Assembly (NCBI RefSeq): GCF_021531475.1
Contig: NZ_JADYTX010000010.1
Location: 1 to 53,463, forward strand
Reading direction: 5' to 3'
Length of the DNA stretch: 53,463 bases
Source: Fusobacterium perfoetens
GTDB lineage: Bacteria > Fusobacteriota > Fusobacteriia > Fusobacteriales > Fusobacteriaceae
The translations under genes and the position numbers were made by a program. The notes under the pieces were generated by a model. The model had not been told where the DNA came from. It did not search any database and saw only the letters and a program-made list of their open reading frames with translations. Below, one piece after another: positions 33,731 to 42,638 of the stretch (positions are counted from its first letter, which is position 1; each line of letters begins with the position of its first letter).

Positions 33731-35248
33731 ATGACAAAAAAACCATTAATGTTAATGATATTAGACGGTTGGGGAATCAGTACTTGTGATTCTTGCGTAA
33801 ATGCTATTAAAAACGCTCACCCAGATTTTTACTTAAGTCTTTTAGAAAAATATCCACACTCAGAACTTTTTGCTTCTGAAGAATATGTTGGATTACCTGC
33901 TGGACAAATGGGAAACTCTGAAGTTGGACACTTAAACATCGGAGCTGGAAGAGTTATATACCAACCACTTGTTCAAATCAGTAAAGATATAAAAGATGGA
34001 GCTTTCTTTGAAATCCCTGTATTAAAAGAAGCTTTTGAATATGCTAAAAACCATAACAACAGAGTTCACATTGGAGGACTTTTATCAGATGGAGGAGTTC
34101 ACTCTCACACTGAACACTGTTTCGGACTTTTAGAAATGGGTAAAAAATATGGAGTAGAAATGTATCTTCACGCTTTCTTAGATGGAAGAGACACAGCTCC
34201 AACTTCTGGTGCAGGATTCTTACAACAAACAGAAGATAAAATGGCTGAATTAAACTATGGTAAAATAGCTACTATCTCTGGAAGATATTTTGCTATGGAC
34301 AGAGATAAAAACTGGGACAGAACTAAAAAAGCTTATGACAATATGACTATTGGAAACGGAGTTCAAGGAACTTCTGTTGCAGAAGCTATAAAAGCATCTT
34401 ATGATAAAGGAATTACAGACGAATTCGTAGAACCAACTGTAATCGACAAAGAAGGATTAATCAGAGAAGGAGATGTATTTATAAACTTCAACTTCAGACC
34501 TGATAGAGCTAGACAAATAACTAGAGCTTTAAACGATAAAGAATTCCCTTATTTCGAAAGAAATATTGCTCCAGTAAAAGTTTACTGTATGAGACAATAT
34601 GATGCTACAATAGATGCACCAGTTATCTATGTAGACCAAGAAATAAAAAATACTTTTGGTGAAGTAATCTCTAAAGCTGGATTAAAACAATTCAGAACTG
34701 CTGAAACTGAAAAATATGCTCACGTTACTTTCTTCTTCAACGGTGGAAAAGAAACTCAATACGAAGGAGAAGACAGAAAACTTGTTGCATCTCCAAAAGT
34801 TGCTACATATGACTTAAAACCAGAAATGTCAGCTTATGAAGTTTGTGACGGACTTTTAGAAGCTTTAGACTCTAACAAATATGATGTATTTATCGTAAAC
34901 TTTGCTAACCCTGATATGGTTGGACATACTGGAGTTGTTGAAGCTGCTGAAAAAGCTATCAAAGCTGTTGACGAATGTATTAAAAAAGTGGCTACAAAAG
35001 TTTTATCACTTGATGGAACTTTACTTGTTACAGCTGACCACGGAAATGCAGAATTAATGGTTGATCCAGTAACTGGAGCTCCATTTACATCTCATACTAT
35101 AAACAAAGTTCCTTTCATCTATGTATCTAACCACACTGAAGGTTTAGAAGTTAAAGATGGAAAATTAGCTGACCTTGCTCCTACAATGTTAAACATCTTA
35201 GGAATTGAAAAACCAGCTGAAATGGACGGAGTAAACTTAGTTAAATAG
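33731..35248 (+). CDS. gpmI: 2,3-bisphosphoglycerate-independent phosphoglycerate mutase
   Basis: A 505-residue Mn-dependent alkaline-phosphatase-superfamily enzyme converting 3-phosphoglycerate to 2-phosphoglycerate. LDGWGIS holds the first metal Asp. GNSEVGHLNIGAGR has the phosphorylated Ser near residue 62. VTADHGNAELM and SHTINKVPFIYV carry later metal ligands. It forms a glycolytic pair with tpiA and ends at a terminator. Confidence 0.97.
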   Translation: MTKKPLMLMILDGWGISTCDSCVNAIKNAHPDFYLSLLEKYPHSELFASEEYVGLPAGQMGNSEVGHLNIGAGRVIYQPLVQISKDIKDGAFFEIPVLKEAFEYAKNHNNRVHIGGLLSDGGVHSHTEHCFGLLEMGKKYGVEMYLHAFLDGRDTAPTSGAGFLQQTEDKMAELNYGKIATISGRYFAMDRDKNWDRTKKAYDNMTIGNGVQGTSVAEAIKASYDKGITDEFVEPTVIDKEGLIREGDVFINFNFRPDRARQITRALNDKEFPYFERNIAPVKVYCMRQYDATIDAPVIYVDQEIKNTFGEVISKAGLKQFRTAETEKYAHVTFFFNGGKETQYEGEDRKLVASPKVATYDLKPEMSAYEVCDGLLEALDSNKYDVFIVNFANPDMVGHTGVVEAAEKAIKAVDECIKKVATKVLSLDGTLLVTADHGNAELMVDPVTGAPFTSHTINKVPFIYVSNHTEGLEVKDGKLADLAPTMLNILGIEKPAEMDGVNLVK

Positions 35249-35270
35249 TTTTATGACTAAATAAAAAATT

Positions 35271-35298
35271 GAGGTTATTGTGATTATACAGTAACCTC
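35271..35298. terminator. Terminator after gpmI
   Basis: Ten-base arms GAGGTTATTG (35271-35280) and CAGTAACCTC (35289-35298), one T-G pair, then TTTTAATTT. On the minus strand it is followed by ATTTTTTATTT, so it can also stop transcripts from the Hsp70-like gene. Confidence 0.85.
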
Positions 35299-35305
35299 TT
35301 TTAAT

Positions 35306-35332
35306 TTGACTTTTTTTAAAATATTTTATAAT
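35306..35332 (+). promoter_or_regulatory. Promoter of candidate small RNA
   Basis: TTGACT (35306-35311) and TATAAT (35327-35332), spacer 15, or 16 if read as TTTGAC. No protein start follows before the next terminator. It lies just after the gpmI terminator. Confidence 0.6.
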
Positions 35333-35338
35333 ACATAT

Positions 35339-35460
35339 GTAAATACCCGCTGGGTACCTAGATGATATTAAAATTAAGCTTAGAATAAAGGCTCTCAATT
35401 TTTTTGGAGTTTTTATTATTAATCTTATCTGTAATCTCAACCCTTCGGGGGTTTTTTTTA
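35339..35460 (+). ncRNA. Candidate small RNA of about 120 bases
   Basis: Between the gpmI terminator and the convergent Hsp70-like gene lie a promoter and about 120 bases with three possible hairpins. TACCC/GGGTA is at 35344-35356. An 11-pair stem is AATAAAGGCTC (near 35384-35394) with GAGTTTTTATT (near 35407-35417), including two G-U pairs. The closing hairpin is AACCC-TTCG-GGGGTT at about 35439-35453, followed by seven T. That last hairpin works only on the plus strand, so something is transcribed this way. No reading frame of note. I do not recognise it as 6S, SRP or tmRNA. It may also act on the 3' end of the opposite gene. Confidence 0.55.
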
Positions 35461-35464
35461 TAAA

Positions 35465-37360
35465 TTAAAAAATTAAAATCTCCACATCTTGAGCTAATTT
35501 TTCTAATTTTTGATTTAACTCTCTTGAAATATTATGAGATAATTCCTCCACAAAACTATTTCCATTTTTTTCAAGCTCATCAAATATAGCTTTATTTAGT
35601 TTTTCACGAGTTTTATCAGATAAAAACATATCTTTTCTCACAAGTTTTCTAAGAAGAACTGGCACAGATTTTTTAATAAACAGGTGTTTACTTCTATTAA
35701 ATCCCACCATTCCAGCTAAAATTCCAATTATCGCTCCACCTAAAAATCCAAGAGGACCTGTTGCTATAAGAGCTGTACCACTTCCTCCACAAAGCATTCC
35801 AATCAAAACTCCAACTATAAGAGAAACTATTCCATTTATTATATTTTCCCCTTGAAGATTTTTTATAGAAAAATCTATATTGTGAAAATCTGTTTTTATA
35901 TCCACTGCCAAAAGATTCATCTCCTCTTTTGGTATCATATATCTATCACAAATCTCATCAATAGGTACTTGCAATTTATCACAAAGTTTTACTGACCAAC
36001 CGATTATTGATTCTTCCAAAAGAGATTTTATCTCACCTGGCTCTAGTATCTCCCTTACCTTTTGAGAAATAATTCCATTCATCTCCTCAATTGTATCAAT
36101 CTGACCTTTTTTCCAAAGGGAGATATTTGGCAAAATACTTGTATTTATAACAAACTCAGTTATTTTTTCAACCATTGGATATACAAGAGAATAAATATCC
36201 TCTTTTACATTTTTTTCTACCACTCCACTATTTATAAAAGTTTTTACTTCCTCTCTAAACTCTCTCAATCTTTCGTCTATAATTCCAGAATATGCCAAAC
36301 CTTTTCCGATAGAAAACTCTGGCTCTTCAGAATTAACTATTATTGCATTAGGAAATGAAAATTTACATTGCTCCCTAAAAAATTTCATTCTCGATGCTCC
36401 ACCAGTCAGTATCAAAAGTTTTGGTAGATTATCCTTTGTAACTTTTGCTGACTCATAAAGGGAGTATTGTATCCCCTCTACAAAAGATTTTCCATTTAAT
36501 TCTGGTATAGGTTTATTTATAATCTTTCTTATAATCTCCTCGTTGGCTTTTATAGAAAGGTTTTGTATTCCGTCATAATAAAGAGATACTACCTCTTCAT
36601 AAAAGGAATTTTTATATAAATCCTCATTTGTAAAATATTTTTCTTTTACCTTTCTAGCCACTAGCTCTGCATAACAACGCCAACCATAACTCTCATCAAA
36701 GGTTTCTTTTATTTTTTCTTTATCAATACTTTGAGATATTGCCTCTTCCAAAAGATATTTATCTATCAAACCACTTCCAAGATTGTTATTTCCAAAAACT
36801 CCAATCCCTGTTTCTTTTCCATTTACTATATAGGCAAAATCCAAAGTCGACGAACCAATATCCACAACTAACACACTTTCTTTCAGAAGTTCTGGATTGA
36901 CCCTTATATTTTTTGCCTCACGAGCATAGAGAAAAGCCGCCCTTGACTCTGATATAACTCTTACATTCGGAACTCCAGCTTTTATCAAAAGATTTCTATA
37001 TCTTTTTCTCATCTCTAAATCCCAACCAGCTGGACAACCTACTGTTATTTGAATATCATTCCCAAGCTCTAACTCAGAAAGTTTTTGTACAACACCTTTT
37101 GCAAAGAGAACTATATCATTTTCTGAAATCTCTGATTTTTCTGAGAAACGACTTTTAAATCTAACTCTTAAGGAATTTTTATCCCCCAAAGATATTGCTT
37201 GTTCTCCGATTAAAATCTCATCTCCGTCTAAAGCCACAGCAGAGATAAAACTTTTTTTGTCCCCTAATGATAAAATTATAGGCTCTATATCTTTACTAGC
37301 TGATGATATTTCAGCAACTGTACTTTCTCCGTCACCTAAATCAAATCCTAAGTATCTCAT
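35465..37360 (-). CDS. Hsp70-like ATPase with C-terminal membrane segment
   Basis: A 631-residue actin/Hsp70-fold protein. The nucleotide-binding motifs are FDLGDGESTVAE (phosphate 1, residues 5-16), LVVDIGSSTLDFAYI (phosphate 2, near 170) and LILTGGASRMKFF (adenosine, near 320). The usual Hsp70 substrate-binding domain is missing. Instead residues about 507-552 form a Gly-rich hydrophobic stretch (SLIVGVLIGML... GGAIIGILAGMV) able to span the membrane once or twice, followed by a charged helical tail of about 80 residues. It follows the small membrane protein by 14 bases on the same strand. It is no DnaK/HscA/StbA I know. Function unknown; a membrane-anchored ATPase acting with its neighbour is inferred. 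Confidence 0.85.
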   Translation of the reverse strand: MRYLGFDLGDGESTVAEISSASKDIEPIILSLGDKKSFISAVALDGDEILIGEQAISLGDKNSLRVRFKSRFSEKSEISENDIVLFAKGVVQKLSELELGNDIQITVGCPAGWDLEMRKRYRNLLIKAGVPNVRVISESRAAFLYAREAKNIRVNPELLKESVLVVDIGSSTLDFAYIVNGKETGIGVFGNNNLGSGLIDKYLLEEAISQSIDKEKIKETFDESYGWRCYAELVARKVKEKYFTNEDLYKNSFYEEVVSLYYDGIQNLSIKANEEIIRKIINKPIPELNGKSFVEGIQYSLYESAKVTKDNLPKLLILTGGASRMKFFREQCKFSFPNAIIVNSEEPEFSIGKGLAYSGIIDERLREFREEVKTFINSGVVEKNVKEDIYSLVYPMVEKITEFVINTSILPNISLWKKGQIDTIEEMNGIISQKVREILEPGEIKSLLEESIIGWSVKLCDKLQVPIDEICDRYMIPKEEMNLLAVDIKTDFHNIDFSIKNLQGENIINGIVSLIVGVLIGMLCGGSGTALIATGPLGFLGGAIIGILAGMVGFNRSKHLFIKKSVPVLLRKLVRKDMFLSDKTREKLNKAIFDELEKNGNSFVEELSHNISRELNQKLEKLAQDVEILIF

Positions 37361-37374
37361 TTTTTACCTCCACT

Positions 37375-38229
37375 TTAAATTTTTTTAGTAGCCACTCCTC
37401 TTGCCAATACTTTTTTGCTATCCCTATCAACAAAAGCTGATTTTATAGTCATTGAAGAGGTTTTACTTGGGAAAACATCAAAATACTTTTCTGTTTCATC
37501 TGAATAATCTAATTTTTCTATATTATTAGAAAGTAATACATTTGCTGTTTCCCTATTAAGAGTTGATATTATCTGTTTATTATCAGTTTTTTCTATCTCA
37601 TCTATTTTTTGGAAAATCTCTAAGATATTTTTATCAATATTCATATCGTTTTTATTTTCCAAACCATTTAAAATCACAAACTCATCTATATATCTGTCCA
37701 TTGATTCCATAGTTCTATCCATAAAAACTAAAAGTTTTTCTACATCAATATTTATCTCTGTTTTTTGGATTTTATCGATTGTTTTTGTTTTTTCTCTATA
37801 TTTTTTTAGGATAAGTAAAACTATTATAGCCTCACAGATAAATCCAACAATAGCTCCTCCAACATTTGTATAAAGTTTATTTTTTAAACCTTGTGAAAAA
37901 CTAAACCAAATTGAATAAACTAAAATACAGTGAATTACTGCTAAAAATACACTATTTCCTTTTTCTTTGTAAGTAATTCCACTTTCTTCTGACCAGATTT
38001 TCGCCTCTCCTAAAGTATTATAAATATTAAAATTTTCTTTTACCATAGAAAACATAATCCCTATCTGTTGACGAAGTTTTGAATCCCTCTCTTCTGACAT
38101 TGTAGTATGTTGAATAGTTTCTATTTTCTCTAAAATAATATTTTTTATATCTTGAATAGTATTTTCTTTTGCAAGGATAGTTTTTCTAGTATCCTCTCTA
38201 ATATCAAGCCATTTATCTTTTATTTTCAA
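37375..38229 (-). CDS. Two-helix membrane protein, partner of the Hsp70-like ATPase
   Basis: A 284-residue protein I do not recognise. An N-terminal charged helical region (about 1-90) is followed by two membrane helices (about 93-111 and 122-143, the second with a Gly-Gly start), then a mostly helical cytoplasmic region (about 144-240) and a beta-like end. It begins with TTG 38229, preceded by GGAGGTG at 6 bases; no ATG is close. It is the first gene of a two-gene unit with the Hsp70-like ATPase. The upstream gap is taken up by a palindromic element. Confidence 0.75.
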   Translation of the reverse strand: MKIKDKWLDIREDTRKTILAKENTIQDIKNIILEKIETIQHTTMSEERDSKLRQQIGIMFSMVKENFNIYNTLGEAKIWSEESGITYKEKGNSVFLAVIHCILVYSIWFSFSQGLKNKLYTNVGGAIVGFICEAIIVLLILKKYREKTKTIDKIQKTEINIDVEKLLVFMDRTMESMDRYIDEFVILNGLENKNDMNIDKNILEIFQKIDEIEKTDNKQIISTLNRETANVLLSNNIEKLDYSDETEKYFDVFPSKTSSMTIKSAFVDRDSKKVLARGVATKKI

Positions 38230-38286
38230 TTTAACACCTCCATATTTTATTTGACGAAAAATCTAGCTAAAAAGATATTAAAATAA

Positions 38287-38495
38287 GCTGTTGCAACTTT
38301 AAGAAATATAAGATTAAAAATTACTACAGATTACGAAAAATTGATTTATTTAAAGCTCATCTCACTAAAATCACAAAACTCACTTCGTTCAAACAGTTGT
38401 GATTTTTAGCGTTCAATGTCGCTTTATAAATCTAATTTTTCTCCATAATTTCCGTAATTTTTAATCTATATTCTTTTTATAAAAAATGCAACAGC
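38287..38495. repeat. 209-base imperfect palindromic element
   Basis: Nine-base terminal inverted repeats GCTGTTGCA (38287-38295) and TGCAACAGC (38487-38495). The inside is also an imperfect inverted repeat (AGATTAAAAATTAC... pairing with GTAATTTTTAATCT), with a central hairpin TAAAATCACAA (38366-38376) and TTGTGATTTTTA (38397-38408). No coding capacity. It looks like a MITE or large palindromic unit and fills the gap of about 280 bases between two minus-strand genes. It may serve as their terminator. Confidence 0.75.
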
Positions 38496-38507
38496 CTATT
38501 GTTATTT

Positions 38508-39938
38508 TTAATTATTATTTTCCATTTTTTTGTTTACTTTTTTTCTCTTATGAAAACCTAAATCTGCTGGATTTATACTTCCATTTATATAAAGTATCTC
38601 TCCACCATTTTCTTCAAATTCCTTTCTCAATAAAACTACTTTATCAATTAATTCCTTTTCCTCAAAAGAAATTTTAGAAGATATTTTTTCTCCCTTGCTC
38701 CAATTATTAATCACACCTAAATTATCTCCTGCAATTTTTTTATATTTGTTATTTTCTTTAGATATTAAAAGTGCTAGATAAAGTCCAAAAAGTTCCCCAT
38801 ACATAATATTATTAATCTTTCCTAAATTATAATTTCCATACCCATTCAAAGAATTTTTATACTCAGATAATTTTTCTATAATTGGATTTCCCATATAATC
38901 ACTTACACAGACTTCTGCTCCTATTCCTCTACCTGTTCCTACATCAAAAAATATTGTATCCTCTTTTAAAAGATTTTTCATATCAATTATATAGTTTTGT
39001 TCCATATTTCTTAACCATCTATCTGCTTCATTAACAGTATCAAATATTCTTGTTATATTAGCTCTATCTTTAGTAAAATTTTTTTGTATTTCCAAATCAA
39101 AAACAATTAAACTTTTTAATTCTTCTACCAAAAAAATAGCATAACATATTCTTCTTTCAGTTTTACACTGTTCAAGCCATTCAAAAGCATCTTTTTCATT
39201 TATAAAACCTTTGAAAACTCCCTTTTCATCATTTATAGCAATATTTACTTTTTCAAAAAAATCAGTTATAAAACTTTCTCTATTCTCTGGAAAATATACT
39301 GCATAATGTTTTTTCTTTAATTCTTTAGGAATTTTTTTAGGATTGATGTCCTTTTCCTTTTCTGCCACTATTTCCAACCATCTTTTTGCCTCTTCCTCTG
39401 TGACAAATTTTCTGCAAAGATATGAACTTTTATAAAGCATAGAATTTACTTCCTCTGGGGCAGTTAATATTTTTTTCTCTTTTGTATCTTTGAAAAAAAT
39501 TGCATAATATTTTTTAGGTTTTGCTGAAATATTATTGACTGAAGAACTACTTTTACTTTCATTAACAATAACTAATCTATCTTTTTTTATATTTTCTAAC
39601 CACTCTAGCCCTTCTTCTTCAGAAAAGAATTTTTTACAAAAAGATGTCTTTTTATAAATAGTTTTTGTTACTTCTTGTGGGTCAGTTAATATTATCCCCT
39701 CTTTTTCTTTTTTTAAATAAACAGCATAATAGATTTTCTTTTTTTCTGGAAGTTTTATCTCTCCATTTTTAAGTTTTTCTATCCATTCAAGTGCTTTTTC
39801 CTTAGTTTCAAATTTTTCTGTTAAATTATATACCCCTTTTCTATGACTATCAGCCTCTATATAATTATCAACTATTAGATATTCTTTCGTCAAAGGAAAA
39901 AATATAGCATAATAAATTTCTAAAGTATTTTCTTCCAT
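38508..39938 (-). CDS. RNase H-fold protein with five viroplasmin-type repeats
   Basis: A 476-residue protein of unusual build. Five repeats begin with a [K/I]xYA[I/V]xF/YL-like strand and end in a W(I/L)E/R helix: about 8-56, 69-117, 143-191, 210-256 and 263-311. They match the caulimovirus viroplasmin / RNase H1 N-terminal hybrid-binding domain, usually found once. The C-terminal domain (about 327-463) has an RNase H fold with the acidic set Asp332 (FFDVGTGRG), Glu382 (GELFGLYLAL), Asp405 (AGDNLGVINNW) and Asp459 (NPADLGFHK), so activity on RNA/DNA hybrids is plausible. It stands alone between smpB and the palindromic element. A TGGTATAAT extended -10 element lies upstream. Confidence 0.82.
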   Translation of the reverse strand: MEENTLEIYYAIFFPLTKEYLIVDNYIEADSHRKGVYNLTEKFETKEKALEWIEKLKNGEIKLPEKKKIYYAVYLKKEKEGIILTDPQEVTKTIYKKTSFCKKFFSEEEGLEWLENIKKDRLVIVNESKSSSSVNNISAKPKKYYAIFFKDTKEKKILTAPEEVNSMLYKSSYLCRKFVTEEEAKRWLEIVAEKEKDINPKKIPKELKKKHYAVYFPENRESFITDFFEKVNIAINDEKGVFKGFINEKDAFEWLEQCKTERRICYAIFLVEELKSLIVFDLEIQKNFTKDRANITRIFDTVNEADRWLRNMEQNYIIDMKNLLKEDTIFFDVGTGRGIGAEVCVSDYMGNPIIEKLSEYKNSLNGYGNYNLGKINNIMYGELFGLYLALLISKENNKYKKIAGDNLGVINNWSKGEKISSKISFEEKELIDKVVLLRKEFEENGGEILYINGSINPADLGFHKRKKVNKKMENNN

Positions 39939-40004
39939 AATATTTTTTCCCCCTTTGATATTTAAAACTTTTACAATATTATACCATATATTTAAAAAAA
40001 TTTT

Positions 40005-40034
40005 AGGGGTTACTGCAAAACTGCAACAACCCCT
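40005..40034 (-). terminator. Terminator after smpB
   Basis: Arms AGGGGTT (40005-40011) and AACCCCT (40028-40034), with TGCA/TGCA pairs inside. On the minus strand AAAATTTTTTT follows. Confidence 0.7.
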
Positions 40035-40039
40035 ATTTT

Positions 40040-40483
40040 TTAATATCTTTCTTTCATTGCTCTTTCTATATCTCTCTTTTGGTCTTTTTTCGCTATACTT
40101 TCTCTTTTGTCATAAGTTTTCTTACCACGACCAAGAGCAATATCAACTTTTACATATCCCTTTGACAAATGAACATTTAAAGGAACGATAGTATATCCTT
40201 TTTGGCTCACTTTTTCGTGAAGTTTTCTTATCTCTTTTCTATGGAGTAAAAGTTTTCTTACTCTTTTTTCTTCAGGATTATATACACTTCCAAACTCCCA
40301 AGGAACGACGGACATTCCCATTATATACACTTCATCTTTTATAATTCTTACAAAAGATTCTTTTATACTTACTTTCCCAGCTTTTATAGATTTTACTTCA
40401 CTACCTACAAGCTCAATCCCAGCCTCTATTTTATCCTCTATAAAATAATCAAAGTAAGCTTTTTTATTATTTGCTAAAATCAT
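40040..40483 (-). CDS. smpB: SsrA-binding protein
   Basis: A 147-residue partner of tmRNA that brings it to stalled ribosomes. The OB-fold core AYFDYFIEDKIEAGIELVGSEVKSIKAG and the basic tail ending DKRESIAKKDQKRDIERAMK are typical. It overlaps rnr by 4 bases, the classic rnr-smpB pair. RNase R degrades the tagged message, so the two act together in ribosome rescue. The tmRNA gene is not in this window. Confidence 0.97.
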   Translation of the reverse strand: MILANNKKAYFDYFIEDKIEAGIELVGSEVKSIKAGKVSIKESFVRIIKDEVYIMGMSVVPWEFGSVYNPEEKRVRKLLLHRKEIRKLHEKVSQKGYTIVPLNVHLSKGYVKVDIALGRGKKTYDKRESIAKKDQKRDIERAMKERY

Positions 40484-42627
40484 TTTTCACCTCTTCTGTT
40501 TCTTCTCTCAGAAAAATATTCCTCGTTATATGGAGCCACTTCAACCTCTAAGTCTGACATATCAGCTCTTACAACTATTACATCAAGTTTATCTCCAAGA
40601 TTAAAAATCTCTCCACTATCTGTATCTATCATTGCATAATTTTTCTCATCAAACTCATAATAATGTGGAGAGTTTGTAACGTCCCACATACATTCAACAA
40701 GCTCTTCAGTTTCTACAAAAACTTTTCTATTGGAAATTCCAACAATAGTTCCCTTGAAAACCTCTCCAATCTTATCAAGCATATATTCTACTATTTTTAT
40801 TTTTTTACTTTCCTCTTCCACTTTCATAGCATCTCTCTCTGTTTTAGAAATCGCTATACAGATTGTTGGAAGATTTTTTTCCAGTTTTTCTAAATATTTT
40901 TTCTTTGGATAACCTACCAAAGTTTCTCCCAAAATTCTATGAATCATAAGGTCTGAATATCTTCTTATTGGAGAAGTAAAATGTGTATAATAGCTTGACG
41001 CAAGACCAAAGTGACCAATATTTTCTGGTGTATATCTAGCTTGTTTTAATGCCATAAGTATCATCTTATGAACTATCATACTTATACCTTTTATTTGAGA
41101 ATCTTCAATAATTGATTGGAATTTTTTAGGGTGAACTCCCTCAGAACCAAACATAACTTTATAACCAAATTTTCCAAGAACATCATTTAACTCTTGTATT
41201 CTCTCAGCATCTGGTTTTTCGTGAGTTCTGTAGATACTTGGCACTTCTAGCCAGAAAAGTTTCTCTGCCACAGCCTCATTTGCCTCAATCATAAAGTCCT
41301 CAATTATTTTTTCAGCCTCTCCTCTTTCTCTTTTTTCCAAGTGGTCAACTTTTAATTTTTCGTCCAATACAACTTTTATTTCTGGTAGATCAAAATCTAT
41401 ACTTCCTCTACTATGTTTTACATTTCTTATAATTTTAGAAAGCTCTAGCATCATATCCACCATATTTTTTATCGGTGCATATTTTTTACAGATTTCTTCA
41501 TCATTTTCCAAAATTTTATTTACATCAGTATAAGTCATACGGTAGGCTGTTCTTATTACAGCTTTGTAAGTTTTTACATCTTTTACTTTTCCTAGAGAGT
41601 CTATCTCCATTTCACAAGTAAAAGTAAGTTTATCCTCATTTGGATTTAGAGAACAGATTCCATTTGAAAGTTCTCTTGGTAGCATTGGAAGAACTCTATC
41701 TACAAGATAAACTGAATTTCCTCTTCTAAGTGCCTCTTTATCCATTGCAGAACCCTCTTTTACATAATAGCTTACATCTGCAATACTAACTATAAGTCTA
41801 TAGTTTCCATTTTCTTTTTTTTCAACATATACTGCGTCGTCTAAATCTTTTGCGTCAGCTCCATCTATTGTTATTATTGAAAGATTTCTCAGATCCACCC
41901 TTGAATTTATCTCATCTTGGTGAACTTCTTGAGGAGTTTCTCTCGCCTCTCTCATTACCTCTTGTGGAAAATCTTCTGATAGATTTTCTCTTCTAAGTAG
42001 TGCCTCCATCATAACTTTACTATCAAGAGGATTTCCTAAAACTTCTATGATTTTTCCCTCAGGTTTTCTCTCTTTATCTCCAAAGAAATCTATTTTTACA
42101 ACTACTAACTCTCCGTCACGAGCAATATTTGTAAATTTTTTAGGAATATATATGTCTTTTCCAAAAGAGTGAGTTGGAGTAACAAATCCAAAACTTTTTT
42201 GTTTTTGTAAAATACCAATAACTGTGTCATTAGTTCTTTTTATGATTTTATAGACTTCTCCCTCTTTTTTATCAGAGTTTCTACTCTCTTTTGTAATTCT
42301 GACTAAAACTATATCACCATTTAATGCTCCGTTAAATCCATTTTTAGGAATAAAAATCCCCTCTGTTTCAGTGTCAACAAAAGCAAATTTATTTCTTATT
42401 ACACTAAACTCTCCACAAACCATTCCAATATTTTCAGGAATATTATATTTTCCTTTATTATTTTTTACAAGCTCTCCAAGCTCTACCCAAGAATCTAAAA
42501 TATCTCTATTTTTCTTTTTTAACTTTGAAGACCAAGACAAAATCTTATAAATCTCATCTATTCCAACTGATTTTTGATGGTCAGTAAAATATTTTTTTAG
42601 CACTTCTAAATCTCTTTTTATGTCCAT
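40480..42627 (-). CDS. rnr: Ribonuclease R
   Basis: A 715-residue processive 3'-5' exoribonuclease able to pass through RNA structure. It has an N-terminal winged-helix region (about 1-60), two cold-shock domains (about 60-210), the RNB catalytic domain with IDGADAKDLDDAVYVE (four Asp near 253-262) and LASSYYTHFTSPIRRYSDLMIHR, then an S1 domain (about 615-700). The C-terminal end is short and basic. It overlaps smpB and follows yqeK by 11 bases. Confidence 0.96.
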   Translation of the reverse strand: MDIKRDLEVLKKYFTDHQKSVGIDEIYKILSWSSKLKKKNRDILDSWVELGELVKNNKGKYNIPENIGMVCGEFSVIRNKFAFVDTETEGIFIPKNGFNGALNGDIVLVRITKESRNSDKKEGEVYKIIKRTNDTVIGILQKQKSFGFVTPTHSFGKDIYIPKKFTNIARDGELVVVKIDFFGDKERKPEGKIIEVLGNPLDSKVMMEALLRRENLSEDFPQEVMREARETPQEVHQDEINSRVDLRNLSIITIDGADAKDLDDAVYVEKKENGNYRLIVSIADVSYYVKEGSAMDKEALRRGNSVYLVDRVLPMLPRELSNGICSLNPNEDKLTFTCEMEIDSLGKVKDVKTYKAVIRTAYRMTYTDVNKILENDEEICKKYAPIKNMVDMMLELSKIIRNVKHSRGSIDFDLPEIKVVLDEKLKVDHLEKRERGEAEKIIEDFMIEANEAVAEKLFWLEVPSIYRTHEKPDAERIQELNDVLGKFGYKVMFGSEGVHPKKFQSIIEDSQIKGISMIVHKMILMALKQARYTPENIGHFGLASSYYTHFTSPIRRYSDLMIHRILGETLVGYPKKKYLEKLEKNLPTICIAISKTERDAMKVEEESKKIKIVEYMLDKIGEVFKGTIVGISNRKVFVETEELVECMWDVTNSPHYYEFDEKNYAMIDTDSGEIFNLGDKLDVIVVRADMSDLEVEVAPYNEEYFSERRNRRGEK

Positions 42628-42638
42628 TTTTTACCTCC

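Noticed and set aside
35436-35456. Terminator of the Hsp70-like minus-strand gene
   Set aside because: On the minus strand the hairpin is followed by GAGATTAC, not T; the T run is only on the plus strand, so it ends a plus-strand transcript.
38397-38495. Possible tRNA or structured RNA gene in the palindrome
   Set aside because: No cloverleaf, no T-loop or anticodon arm; both halves are inverted copies of each other.
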